From the NCBI RefSeq assembly GCF_015667795.1, contig NZ_JADPEL010000013.1, forward strand, positions 1 through 64,000: a stretch of 64,000 bases of DNA. Reading direction: 5' to 3'. Position numbers and translations under genes: made by a program. Below are positions 27,092 through 36,426 of this stretch, piece after piece. The notes under the pieces were generated by a model. That model saw nothing but the letters and a program-made list of their open reading frames with translations. It searched no databases and was not told where the DNA came from. The first letter of the stretch is position 1. The number at the start of each line of letters is the position of its first letter. This DNA comes from Clostridium sp. D53t1_180928_C8 (GTDB lineage Bacteria; Bacillota; Clostridia; Clostridiales; Clostridiaceae).

Positions 27092-28240
27092 ATGGAAAAT
27101 ATAATTAATTATGCTGAAAATGAACTTAATTCTATGAATGAAAAAGAATTTAATGTTGTAGATTCATTAATTCTTTCTCAAATAAGCTATATAATACTTG
27201 ATAATTTGGTAGGATGTATAAACTCAAATAGAGCTCCTGCAAGTTTTAAGGATTTATTAAAAGCAGAGTTTTTTCATAAAATGTTTGATACAATTCCTTA
27301 TGGAAATCTTACTAAAGAACTACTTTTTTATGTATCTTCTAATCCTAGATTTAGAGATATAAGAATTAATTATCATCTTTCAAAAATTGATCCTATTTCT
27401 GAAAAACAATTTTCTGCAACTACTTTTATATTAAATAATACTACTGCCTATATAGCATTTCGTGGTACAGATTATAGTATTGTAGGATGGAAAGAGGATT
27501 TTAATTTAGCTTTCACTACTCCTGTTCCTTCTCACAATGAAGGAGCTGAATATGTAAATACTATTGCAAACCTAATTCCTCATGACCTTTATATAGGCGG
27601 ACATTCTAAAGGTGGAAATATTGCCGTTTATGCTGCTATGAATTGTAATTATAGAATTAAACCTCGGATAAAAAAAATATTTAGTCACGATGGTCCTGGA
27701 TTTAGAAAGGAAATAATAGAAAGTGATGCTTTTAATGAAATAAAAGATAAAATAAATAAAACTTTGCCTCAATCATCAATTATAGGCATGCTCCTTGAAA
27801 ATCATGAAGATTATAATGTAATAAAAAGTAATAAATTTGGTGGTTTAAGACAACATGATCCTTTTTCCTGGGAAATAGTTAATTCTGATTTTAATTATTT
27901 AGAGAAAATTTCTTATGGATCTAAATATACTAGTGATACTTTACATGACTGGTTAAGTAATATTTGTGATGAAAAACGAAGATTATTTATAGATAACTTA
28001 TTTGATATTTTTACTTGTACTAAATCTCAAAGCTTTATTGAAATATCTCAAAATTGGAAAAATAATATTCCTATCATTTTTAATGCATTAAAAACTATGG
28101 ATGATGAAGTTAAATCTATGATTATTGAACTACTTAAAGAACTTTCTACATTTTACATTAAAAGTTTAACTCATCATGATAAAGAAAATATGACCTCATT
28201 TAAAGATAATCTTATATCACACTTAACTAATAATAGTTAA
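27092..28240 (+). CDS. Mbeg1-like (DUF2974) alpha/beta-hydrolase
   Basis: 382 residues. A lipase-like core contains AFRGTDYSIVGWKEDF (~122-137) and the nucleophile elbow YIGGHSKGGNIAVYAA with S172; a later FSHDGPGF segment and H/D residues could complete the triad. This is the DUF2974/Mbeg1 pattern, a cytoplasmic family without signal peptide; substrate unknown, possibly esters or lipids. Ribosome site GGGAG. Convergent with cooS. Confidence 0.85.
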   Translation: MENIINYAENELNSMNEKEFNVVDSLILSQISYIILDNLVGCINSNRAPASFKDLLKAEFFHKMFDTIPYGNLTKELLFYVSSNPRFRDIRINYHLSKIDPISEKQFSATTFILNNTTAYIAFRGTDYSIVGWKEDFNLAFTTPVPSHNEGAEYVNTIANLIPHDLYIGGHSKGGNIAVYAAMNCNYRIKPRIKKIFSHDGPGFRKEIIESDAFNEIKDKINKTLPQSSIIGMLLENHEDYNVIKSNKFGGLRQHDPFSWEIVNSDFNYLEKISYGSKYTSDTLHDWLSNICDEKRRLFIDNLFDIFTCTKSQSFIEISQNWKNNIPIIFNALKTMDDEVKSMIIELLKELSTFYIKSLTHHDKENMTSFKDNLISHLTNNS

Positions 28241-28271
28241 GAGGATGTACAATACACCCTCCTAACTATTT
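28232..28271. terminator. Bidirectional imperfect hairpin
   Basis: AATAGTTAAGAGG and CCTCCTAACTATT pair with one mismatch between convergent genes; T-rich stretches follow on both sides. Confidence 0.6.
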
Positions 28272-28278
28272 AACTTCC

Positions 28279-30312
28279 CTACTTACAACTCCATCCTAAT
28301 TTTTCTCGTTTTTCTTTTAAATCCTCTACTATTTTATTTGCTAAGCTTATTGGATTAATATCCACTGTCATAGTTGATCCTAATATGTCTTTAGTTCCTG
28401 TTTTCATAAAGTTTAATACATTAGTTGATCCTTGTATTGGAGCTTCAACACAATGATATGAATTTATTCCAAACAATCTAAATCCTAATGCTGCACCTAT
28501 TCCCTTTTCGTTAGACCACTCTGGACTTGCTAATGCATATGGCATATCCTTTATTTTTTCATTAGCTGTATTTGCTATTCCTGCAAATAATCCAGATGCC
28601 CTAGCATTATCTATACATTCCCCCATATGCCATACTGGTGGTAAATCTGGCTTCAAGAATGATCTTAATTCTTCTCCTGTTTTATCTAATGCATCTATAT
28701 TACATAATCCAAGCTTTAATAAAGGAAATGAAGCACACCCATTAGTAAGTACTAAAATATTATTCTTAATTAATGTTTCTGCTACATCTAGAATTGCTCT
28801 TTCATATATAACTCTTGGATTATTACATCCTACTAAATTAACTATGCCTAATATTTGACCACTTTTTAACGCTTCTACTATAGGCCTTAACCCTCCAAAT
28901 CTCTTATTTACATATTCAACTGAAAAGCCTACTTCTGCAGTTGTTTCATACTTAGGTATAGATACATGAATGTCTTTCCTTTCTACAAAACTTTCTATTG
29001 CTCTCATTACAATTTTTCTTGCTAAACTTTCTGTTTCATTAAAGTTTGAATGTTCATGATTATATCCATAGTGTTCTGCTCCTGGAAGTCTTGCACTATC
29101 TGATGTTGTTATTACAGTTGTTTTAAAACATTTAGCAACGTCCATAATTGATGGAAATACATCTTGTACATCAGCAACCCATAAATCTAAGGCTCCTGTT
29201 CCAAGTACCAATTCTGCTCCAATAGCATTAGAAAGTGGTATTACATCATTATATCTATACATTGCTGAAAGTCCAGAACAGCATATTCCATAAAATTGTA
29301 TTCCCTTTGCTCCACTCTTTTTAGCTAGTCCAATAAATTCTTCACTTCTTCCTACTCTTACTATTTCACTGACAAGTGTAGGCAAGTGTCCATGAACTGC
29401 AATATTAACATATCCCTCTTTTAATGCTCCTACATTAACTTTACATGTTGCTCTATCTCCAATTCCAAATAAAGAATCTGTTACTATTGATGAAGCTACT
29501 ACTCCAGTAAATACAAACACTAATCCACATCTTAAAAATTGCTGCATTATGCTTTTATAATCACCGTCAACAGCTGCCCCACTTTTATGATAAGATTCAA
29601 AAACTTCATGATAAGCACTTATAGGAAGTATATCTAACTCCTTCCAAACTTTTTGTCTTTCCGGTGGTGCACATGCTTTTATTGTCTTATATTCATCATG
29701 AACTGCCCTAGATAAATCTTCTAACAATACATTTGAAAGTTCTAATGCTATTTCATTTATTTCTCTACCTTTTATTTCTATTCCAAATTGAGTTGCTGTA
29801 GCTTTTAACTTATCAACTCCTAAAATAGGTATATTTAAGTTTCCCTCTGCAACAGCTTTTAATGATAACATAAGTTCTCTTGCATGAGCTCCATGTTGTG
29901 CTACTCCTGCAGCAAGACTTCTTAATATATTCCTTGATACTATTAAATCTGCATCTGCCCCACAAACCCCTCTTGTTGCTTTAGTAGTTATTTTACAAGG
30001 CCCCATATTACATATCTTGCAACACACTCCAGCTAGCCCAAAAGTACATTGTGGCTTCTGTTTATCAAACCTATCAAAGGCTGTATCACACCCTAATTTA
30101 TCTAAATGCAATACCATCTCTTTAACCGCTGGATCTGGAGTTTTTTCTATTACATCCTGCTTAGATGCAAATGTCTTTCTATATTCAGCTACTGCTGTAA
30201 TATAATCATTAACTTCATTTGCTTTATTATGATGATGAACATTTCCAGTATCATCAACTAATTTATGATGATATTTTACTTTTCCAATAGTTTTTTCTAC
30301 TTCTTTATACAT
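28279..30312 (-). CDS. cooS: Anaerobic carbon monoxide dehydrogenase catalytic subunit
   Basis: 677 residues. Cluster D/B cysteines lie at C75, C89 (QCTFGLAGVCCKICNMGPC: C97, C98, C101, C106) and C117 (RGVCGAD), as in CooS. The later GICCSG, LVGCNNPR, LTNGCASFPLLK and HMGECIDNARAS motifs carry Ni-Fe-S C-cluster ligands. It interconverts CO and CO2. The N terminus is ~40 residues longer than usual and His-rich (H15, H16, H26-H28), possibly for nickel. No CooF, CooC, CooJ or acetyl-CoA synthase genes lie nearby, so it is a solitary enzyme. Start ATG after GGGGAGATG. A SAM-I riboswitch with terminator lies ~130 bases upstream on the same strand. Confidence 0.93.
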   Translation of the reverse strand: MYKEVEKTIGKVKYHHKLVDDTGNVHHHNKANEVNDYITAVAEYRKTFASKQDVIEKTPDPAVKEMVLHLDKLGCDTAFDRFDKQKPQCTFGLAGVCCKICNMGPCKITTKATRGVCGADADLIVSRNILRSLAAGVAQHGAHARELMLSLKAVAEGNLNIPILGVDKLKATATQFGIEIKGREINEIALELSNVLLEDLSRAVHDEYKTIKACAPPERQKVWKELDILPISAYHEVFESYHKSGAAVDGDYKSIMQQFLRCGLVFVFTGVVASSIVTDSLFGIGDRATCKVNVGALKEGYVNIAVHGHLPTLVSEIVRVGRSEEFIGLAKKSGAKGIQFYGICCSGLSAMYRYNDVIPLSNAIGAELVLGTGALDLWVADVQDVFPSIMDVAKCFKTTVITTSDSARLPGAEHYGYNHEHSNFNETESLARKIVMRAIESFVERKDIHVSIPKYETTAEVGFSVEYVNKRFGGLRPIVEALKSGQILGIVNLVGCNNPRVIYERAILDVAETLIKNNILVLTNGCASFPLLKLGLCNIDALDKTGEELRSFLKPDLPPVWHMGECIDNARASGLFAGIANTANEKIKDMPYALASPEWSNEKGIGAALGFRLFGINSYHCVEAPIQGSTNVLNFMKTGTKDILGSTMTVDINPISLANKIVEDLKEKREKLGWSCK

Positions 30313-30444
30313 TTTATCATCTCCCCAATATTATTTGTTTTTAATGCTTATTGCTGATATTTACGTAAATGATTTCCTAAATTAAAATTTGGAAATTACT
30401 TCAATTTAAAATGTTCTGTAGTTTTGCCTCCTTTTATTATTTTT

Positions 30445-30482
30445 AAATAAATAAAAAACACTTCTTAAAAATAAGAAGTGTT
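30445..30482 (-). terminator. Riboswitch-controlled intrinsic terminator
   Basis: On the minus strand AACACTTCTT pairs with AAGAAGTGTT (30473-30482 with 30457-30466), followed by TTTTTTATTTATTT. The stem base TCTTATTTT can instead pair with GAAATAAGA, the 3' strand of the aptamer P1 helix, giving the antiterminator. Confidence 0.9.
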
Positions 30483-30518
30483 AATTTCAAAATAATTTTC
30501 AATTAAACAAACATACTA

Positions 30519-30715
30519 TCTTATTTCTCAGGAAATCCTGCTGGAATTAGCACCACGTTAATATAGTTATTAGTTTAAAGTTTCTAGTTAATAATTATGG
30601 ATTAAACTCTACAGAATTTCTTTCACTCTAATTACTCACTACTAACTTCTAATTAGTAACTTTTAACAGGTTGCTGGGTTTCATCGGGCCAGTCCCTTCA
30701 CCACTCTTAATAAGC
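30519..30715 (-). ncRNA. SAM-I riboswitch (S-box) aptamer
   Basis: Reading the minus strand from 30715: CTTATTAAGAGTGGTGAAGGGA, then CTGGCCCGATGAAACCCAGCAACC, an expanded P3 arm, then GTGGTGCTAATTCCAGCA and CCTGAGAAATAAGAT. These are the conserved S-box blocks. P1 forms between CTTATT at the start and AATAAG at the end. With the terminator next to it, SAM binding would stop transcription. The first gene downstream is cooS; an unused AAAAGGAGG at 30426-30435 suggests a lost target. Confidence 0.95.
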
Positions 30716-30818
30716 TATTACATATTTTGGAATAATTATAGCAATATATTTATATTCTTGTCAAGGCTTTAAATTTATAAATAAAAATTTTATTACTATA
30801 AACTTACTAAATTATATT

Positions 30819-31661
30819 TCATTTTGTTTCTAAATCAACTTTTTTAAAGTATTCCTCTTGAAGAAGCCTTACTATATCTGTAGCTTTTCCTCCTACTGAT
30901 ACTCCATCAATCTCACAGGCTGGTACTATTAATTTACTTGAACTAGTTACAATAACTTCATCTGCCTCCATCATTTCTTTTACTGTAAATGGGGTTTCAT
31001 CAACCTTTATATTATTTTCTCTACAAATATCAATTATATGCTTTCTTGATATCCCTGGTAATATTAGGTTATCTGTTGGATGAGTTTTAAAAACACCATT
31101 TTTTATAATATGAACATTACTATGAGATGCTTCTGTAACTATATCACCTCTATGGAAAATTGCCTCATCACAGCCAGCCTCTTCTGCTTTTTGTGATGCC
31201 ATAATATTCGGAACTAAATTTAATGTTTTTATATTGCAGTGTAAAAACCTAGTATCTTCTACTGTTATAAGCTTAAGTTTTTTATCTGCTACTCTAACAT
31301 CACTAAATGGAGTTATTGTTATATAAAGATTTCCCTTTATTTCCTTAGGATATATATGCTTACGAGGTGCTGTTCCTCTTGTTATTTGCCAATATATAAA
31401 CTTTACTTTTGAATCAACTTTACTTGTTAATTCTTCTAGCAAATCACTTATTTCTTTTCTAGTATTAGGTATATTAATATCTAATAATGCTGCACTGCTA
31501 TATAATCTATCTAAATGGTCTTCTAATGCAAAAATTTTATTATTTATAGCGAATGTTGCTTCATAAACCCCATCTCCAAAATACATACCCCTATCTAACA
31601 TTGGTATTTTTATTTCTTCAATTAATCCAACTTCACCATTATAATAACCTATATTCTTCAT
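30819..31661 (-). CDS. dat: D-amino-acid aminotransferase
   Basis: 280 residues, fold-type IV PLP enzyme. PLP lysine K145 in HCNIKTLNLVPN, E177 in TEASHSNV, and the early LDRGMYFGDGVYEA motif match Bacillus D-amino-acid transaminase. The phosphate-binding end is LPGISRKHI. It swaps amino groups between D-amino acids and 2-oxo acids, making D-Glu or D-Ala. Ribosome site AGGGGGAA. It lies 24 bases downstream of a DmpA-family peptidase gene on the same strand, which suggests joint use of D-amino-acid peptides. Confidence 0.92.
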   Translation of the reverse strand: MKNIGYYNGEVGLIEEIKIPMLDRGMYFGDGVYEATFAINNKIFALEDHLDRLYSSAALLDINIPNTRKEISDLLEELTSKVDSKVKFIYWQITRGTAPRKHIYPKEIKGNLYITITPFSDVRVADKKLKLITVEDTRFLHCNIKTLNLVPNIMASQKAEEAGCDEAIFHRGDIVTEASHSNVHIIKNGVFKTHPTDNLILPGISRKHIIDICRENNIKVDETPFTVKEMMEADEVIVTSSSKLIVPACEIDGVSVGGKATDIVRLLQEEYFKKVDLETK

Positions 31662-31685
31662 ATACTATTCCCCCTATTTATGTAA

Positions 31686-32717
31686 TTAAATAAATTCTTT
31701 TATACTATATTTAGTTTTATTATTAAATCCTGTTACAGTATTAGCATTAAACATGGAGTTTAATACTGCTTCTTCTGTGGCCTCTGCAACAGCTCTAAAT
31801 GCTCTATCTATAATGGCTTCATTTAATATTTTTTGATTAACTATTTCTTCTTTATCTAAATAAGAAATTTTATTTGCTGTTGTAAATCCTATAAAAATTT
31901 CTCCACTCCCATGTCCAATAATAGACCCAGTTCTGGCAAGTCCAACACTAGCTCTCTTTATTATTCTTTTAAGTTGCCTATCTGATACTGGTAAATCTGT
32001 TGCAATAACTACAATGATAGACCCTCTATCTAATATAGCTCCTTCTATTTTTTCTTCAATTTCTCTACCAAAATTTTCTCCATTAATAATAAAATCTGAA
32101 GTTTTCCCATAATTAGATTGAACTAAAACACCTATGGTGTATTCTTTATTATTAACTTTTATAATTCTTGATGAAGATCCTATTCCACCCTTTAATCCAA
32201 AGCATATAGTGCCTTTACCTGCACCTACATCGCCTTCTTCAAAATCTTTTTTTGCATTTTTTATAGCCTCAAATACATGCTCTTTTTTAATAACCCTATT
32301 TTTAATATCATTAAGAGTGCTATCATTACACTCGCATACTATAGGATTTATAGATTTAACTTCTACATTTTCTTTATCACAAATGTTAAGCATATATTCT
32401 ACTAATCCATCATGAACCAATCCAACATTTAATGTATTAGTTAATGCAATAGGTGTTTCTATATTCCCAAGTTCATCTACTTGTATAAGACCTTGACTTT
32501 TACCAAAACCATTTAAAACAAAAGTTGCTGCAACTAATTTATTAATAAAGATATTTTCTTCAGTAGGCAGTATAACAGTAACTCCAGTCTTATTTGATTC
32601 AGTATCTACAGTATAGTGACCAACTCTTACCCCTTTCACATCTGTTATTTTATTTAAAGTCCCACGAGGTAATTCACCAATTGTTTTTACATAGTATTTT
32701 TCAATATTATTTATCAT
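31686..32717 (-). CDS. P1/S58-family aminopeptidase (DmpA-like)
   Basis: 343 residues. Self-processing N-terminal-nucleophile peptidase of the DmpA family: N-terminal GTLNKITDVKGVRVGHYT, VLNGFGKSQG, VGAGKGTICFGLKGGIGSSSR, and the cleavage/nucleophile motif GHGSGEIFIGFTT with S271 the likely new N terminus. DmpA enzymes release D- or L-amino acids from short peptides or amides. The neighbouring D-amino-acid aminotransferase, 24 bases downstream, favours D-specific activity, but specificity is not visible in the sequence. Cytoplasmic. Confidence 0.88.
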   Translation of the reverse strand: MINNIEKYYVKTIGELPRGTLNKITDVKGVRVGHYTVDTESNKTGVTVILPTEENIFINKLVAATFVLNGFGKSQGLIQVDELGNIETPIALTNTLNVGLVHDGLVEYMLNICDKENVEVKSINPIVCECNDSTLNDIKNRVIKKEHVFEAIKNAKKDFEEGDVGAGKGTICFGLKGGIGSSSRIIKVNNKEYTIGVLVQSNYGKTSDFIINGENFGREIEEKIEGAILDRGSIIVVIATDLPVSDRQLKRIIKRASVGLARTGSIIGHGSGEIFIGFTTANKISYLDKEEIVNQKILNEAIIDRAFRAVAEATEEAVLNSMFNANTVTGFNNKTKYSIKEFI

Positions 32718-32851
32718 TTTATTGCTCCAATTATGTTTTTTTCTATATTATACATTTACTGTATTTCCTTGTCCACTTATTGCCAATATTACTCTATATA
32801 AGTATCTAGGATATATTAATTAATAAGAGCATTTCTGATTAATATTAAAAC

Positions 32852-32894
32852 AAAAGAGAGCCCTTAGAAAATCCTTCCTTAGGCTCTCTTTTTT
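32852..32894 (-). terminator. Hairpin terminator
   Basis: AAAAGAGAGCC and GGCTCTCTTTT arms overlap the stop of the minus-strand gene at 32893 and are followed by TTGTTTTAAT. Confidence 0.8.
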
Positions 32895-33834
32895 AATCTT
32901 CTTTAAACATAGAAACTTTACTTTCATCTATAACTTTCTCTGTGTTAGTTTCTATCATTACAAAAGTTCCTTCAAAATTAATTAACTGTTGTATATCATT
33001 TTTAAATATCATCTTATCATAAACTCTACTTCTAGCAGATATACTACATCTAAATGTTGGCTCTGTTACATTTCCATCTACAGATATATCCTTACCTTCA
33101 ACTAGAACTTCTTTATCTGATTTATTTTCAATACATAAGTTTAAATTTATCTCATCTTCCTCATTACGGCTCATTCTAATAAAATAAACTTTCATTTTAT
33201 CTGTATTAATTATTAAGTCTCCATCTACATCACTATTACAGTCATCTTCAATTATTATAGACTTTTCTTCATTATCATTTTCTTCTGATGTTTTATCTTC
33301 TTTTCTAGTTACTTCAGCTTCTTCTATAATTTCCTCTACTTCCTCTACTTCCTCTACAACTGGCATAACTCCAGTAAAATCTTGAATAGCCTTATCATCA
33401 CTTAAGATTTCTTTAATATTATTTAATTCAGTAGTACATTCCTTATAACAAGAATTTAGATTATCCCTTACCTCTTCATTTTCTGAATATAAATCAAGAG
33501 AATTATTGAAAAGCGCTACAAATGCATCTAAAGAATATGAAAATTTATTATTTTCTTTTGTTGAGTTTTTCACAGTATTATATTCATTATTATAATACTC
33601 ATCTAATGACTTTCCTACATTAACTAATACATCTTCTAGGCTTTCTCTTGCTTTATTAATAAGAATTATCTCTAATCCATCTTTACTATATTTATCTAAT
33701 AAATTATCATCAACAGTATATCTTGATGCTAAATCAATTATCTCACCTAATAAATCTCCTGTTTCGCTAAAGCACTCCTCTACCATTGGTGTCTTTTTAT
33801 CCTTGCTCTTATTAAACATATTAAATAATCCCAT
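32893..33834 (-). CDS. Hypothetical acidic protein with internal Glu/Val-rich linker
   Basis: 313 residues, cytoplasmic. Residues 1-12 are an amphipathic MGLFNMFNKSK start; ~20-150 is helical; ~155-200 is a low-complexity acidic linker (EEVEEVEEIIEEAE); ~205-313 is a beta domain (MKVYFIRMSRNEEDEINLNLCIENKSDKEVLVEG...). The last domain resembles an Ig-like accessory fold. Strong AAAGGAGT ribosome site. Monocistronic. Family not recognised. Confidence 0.65.
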   Translation of the reverse strand: MGLFNMFNKSKDKKTPMVEECFSETGDLLGEIIDLASRYTVDDNLLDKYSKDGLEIILINKARESLEDVLVNVGKSLDEYYNNEYNTVKNSTKENNKFSYSLDAFVALFNNSLDLYSENEEVRDNLNSCYKECTTELNNIKEILSDDKAIQDFTGVMPVVEEVEEVEEIIEEAEVTRKEDKTSEENDNEEKSIIIEDDCNSDVDGDLIINTDKMKVYFIRMSRNEEDEINLNLCIENKSDKEVLVEGKDISVDGNVTEPTFRCSISARSRVYDKMIFKNDIQQLINFEGTFVMIETNTEKVIDESKVSMFKED

Positions 33835-33939
33835 CTTTATAGTACTCCTTTATCTTGTATGATTTCTAATTTATTATATCATACACTCATTAATAAAGGG
33901 AATTATTCCATTTACACCGGAATGTATATTATTCTAAAT

Positions 33940-33962
33940 CAATATTTTTTGAATAAATATTG
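33940..33962 (+). promoter_or_regulatory. Inverted repeat upstream of feoB
   Basis: CAATATTT and AAATATTG are exact 8-base arms around a 7-base spacer, 34 bases before the start. It does not fit a classical Fur box; it may still be an operator or a chance A/T palindrome. Confidence 0.3.
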
Positions 33963-33995
33963 TAATAATGAAGCAATAAAGGCAGGTGGATTTAA

Positions 33996-36359
33996 ATGAC
34001 ATTAGATGAATTAGAAGTAGGAAAAAGTGCAACAATTGTTAGTGTCGGTGGTGATGGTTCACTAAGGAATCATTTTCTTGATATGGGACTTACGCCTAAT
34101 ACTAAAGTGGCTCTTATAAAGGTTGCTCCCATGGGGGACCCCATTGAATTATGTGTACGTGGATATGAACTTACACTAAGACTTGCAGATGCTGCAAAAA
34201 TAGAAATTAAAGATATTACTGATACAAAATGCATTAATAATTATAAAGAAAGAATTAACGATATCCCTCACCCTCAAGTAGGTGAAATGGGAATTTATCA
34301 TGTTAATAAAAAAGGTGATGAATTATCTCCAGGAGCGCCTTTAACCTTTGGGTTAATTGGCAATCAAAATTGTGGCAAAACCACACTCTTTAATCAATTA
34401 ACTGGTAGCAATCAGCATGTAGGAAACTTTCCTGGCGTTACAGTTGATAGAAAGGATGGTGTAATTAAAAATCACCCTGAAGCTACTGTTACAGATCTTC
34501 CTGGAATATATTCTCTTTCTCCTTATACAAATGAGGAAATTGTAACTAGAGATTTTATTATTAAAGATCATCCTAGAGGTATTATAAATATTGTTGATGC
34601 AACTAATATTGAACGTAATTTATATTTAACTATGCAATTAATAGAAATGGACCTTCCAATAGTTCTTGCACTTAATATGATGGATGAAGTTCAAGAAAAT
34701 GGTGGAACCATTAAAGTTAACTTATTAGAACAAACTCTTGGTATTCCTGTTGTTCCAATATCAGCCTCTAAAAATATGGGAATTGATGAATTAATTGAAC
34801 ATGCTATTCACGTTGCTAGGTTTGATGAATGTCCCGGAAGATTAGACTTTTGTGATGAGAAAGCCTCTTATGAACAAGCTGCAATTCATAGATGTATACA
34901 TGCAATACTTCACTTAATTGATGACCATGCCAATAATGTAAAAATCCCTGCTAGATTTGCCGCTACAAAACTTGTTGAGGGTGATTCGCTTATTTTAGAA
35001 GCACTTAAATTAGATGATAATGAAAAGCAATTGCTGGAACATATTATAATAGAAATGGAAAAAGAAACTGGTAAGGATAGACAGGCTTCTCTTGCTGATA
35101 TGAGGTTTACTTTCATTAGTAATGTCTGTAATAATACTGTTATAAAGCCCCTTGAAAGTAAATCTCATGTACGTAGTGTAAAAATTGATAATATACTAAC
35201 AGGAAAATATACTGCTATACCTGCTTTTATTGCTATTATGGCTTTAGTTTTCTGGCTAACTTTTAATGTTATTGGTGCTACCTTATCTGATTGGTTATCA
35301 ATGGTAATATCATGGTTTACACAGGTTTGTGATAATGGATTAACTGCTTATGAACTTAACCCTATAGTAAAATCTCTTTTAATTGATGGTATTTTTGGTG
35401 GAGTTGGAAGTGTTCTTAGCTTTTTACCAATTATAGTAGTTCTATTTTTCTTTTTATCTGTGTTAGAAGATAGTGGATATATGGCTAGAATTGCTTTTGT
35501 TATGGATAAGCTTCTTAGAAAAATTGGGCTTTCCGGTAGAAGTTTTGTTCCTCTTTTAATTGGTTTTGGTTGTTCTGTACCTGCAATTATGTCTACTAGA
35601 ACACTATCATCAGAAAGAGATCGTAAAATGACAATGTTATTAATTCCATTTATGAGTTGCTCTGCTAAGCTTCCTATTTACGCATTATTTACTTATGCAT
35701 TTTTTCCAAAATATCGTACATTAGTTATGGTTATTTTATATTTTTCTGGAATTATTGTCGGAGTCTTATTTTCTTTTTTACTTAAAAATAGTGCTTTTAA
35801 AGGACAACCTATTCCTTTCGTAATGGAATTACCTAACTATAGATTTCCTAGCCCTAAAAGTGTTTGGCAATTAATATGGAGTAAAGCTAAGGATTTTATA
35901 ACAAAAGCATTTACCATTATATTTGTAGCAACTATTATTATTTGGTTTTTACAAACCTTTGATGCAAAACTTAATGTTGTAAGTGATTCTAAATTTAGTT
36001 TACTTGCTTTAATAGGTGGCCTTATTTCTCCTTTATTTTCTCCACTTGGCTTTGGTGATTGGAGAATATCAACTGCTTTAATTACAGGGTTTTCAGCTAA
36101 GGAAAATGTAGTAAGTACTTTAACTGTATTATTAGGTGGAAATACTTCGTCATTATCAACTTTATTCACACCTTTTACTGCATTTGTATTTTTAATATTT
36201 ACATTATTATATACTCCTTGCGTTGCTGCAATAGCTTGTATAAAGCGAGAGCTTGGCTCAAAAAAGGTCGCCATTGCTATGGCTTTAATGCAATGTGGTA
36301 TAGCATGGATTGCTGCTTTTGCAATTCATTTTATAGGGTCTTTATTAGGATTTGATTAA
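33996..36359 (+). CDS. feoB: Fused FeoA-FeoB ferrous iron transporter
   Basis: 787 residues. FeoA SH3-like domain 1-~75 (GKSATIVSVGGDGSLRNHFLDMGLTPN), then FeoB: G-protein domain with G1 GNQNCGKTT, switch region HVGNFPGVTVDRK, G3 DLPG, G4 NMMD; helical spacer; and a C-terminal core with two Gate domains (GFGCSVPAIMSTRTL; LITGFSAKENVVSTL) and ~8-10 membrane segments. It imports Fe(II) under anoxia. FeoA as an N-terminal fusion, with no separate feoA or feoC nearby, is seen in some clostridia and related bacteria. Start ATG after GCAGGTGG. Confidence 0.95.
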   Translation: MTLDELEVGKSATIVSVGGDGSLRNHFLDMGLTPNTKVALIKVAPMGDPIELCVRGYELTLRLADAAKIEIKDITDTKCINNYKERINDIPHPQVGEMGIYHVNKKGDELSPGAPLTFGLIGNQNCGKTTLFNQLTGSNQHVGNFPGVTVDRKDGVIKNHPEATVTDLPGIYSLSPYTNEEIVTRDFIIKDHPRGIINIVDATNIERNLYLTMQLIEMDLPIVLALNMMDEVQENGGTIKVNLLEQTLGIPVVPISASKNMGIDELIEHAIHVARFDECPGRLDFCDEKASYEQAAIHRCIHAILHLIDDHANNVKIPARFAATKLVEGDSLILEALKLDDNEKQLLEHIIIEMEKETGKDRQASLADMRFTFISNVCNNTVIKPLESKSHVRSVKIDNILTGKYTAIPAFIAIMALVFWLTFNVIGATLSDWLSMVISWFTQVCDNGLTAYELNPIVKSLLIDGIFGGVGSVLSFLPIIVVLFFFLSVLEDSGYMARIAFVMDKLLRKIGLSGRSFVPLLIGFGCSVPAIMSTRTLSSERDRKMTMLLIPFMSCSAKLPIYALFTYAFFPKYRTLVMVILYFSGIIVGVLFSFLLKNSAFKGQPIPFVMELPNYRFPSPKSVWQLIWSKAKDFITKAFTIIFVATIIIWFLQTFDAKLNVVSDSKFSLLALIGGLISPLFSPLGFGDWRISTALITGFSAKENVVSTLTVLLGGNTSSLSTLFTPFTAFVFLIFTLLYTPCVAAIACIKRELGSKKVAIAMALMQCGIAWIAAFAIHFIGSLLGFD

Positions 36360-36368
36360 AATATAAAT

Positions 36369-36412
36369 ATGACTAACTGAAAATTTAAATATCTATACTT
36401 TCAGTTAGTCAT
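36369..36412. terminator. Bidirectional hairpin terminator
   Basis: ATGACTAACTGAAA and TTTCAGTTAGTCAT are exact arms between the convergent feoB and arsC-like genes. Confidence 0.85.
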
Positions 36413-36426
36413 ATAATTTATATACA

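Noticed and set aside
33901-33990. Fur or MntR box before feoB
   Set aside because: Only a TTTACA/TGTATA imperfect repeat and an A/T palindrome are seen; neither fits a known Fur or MntR consensus well.
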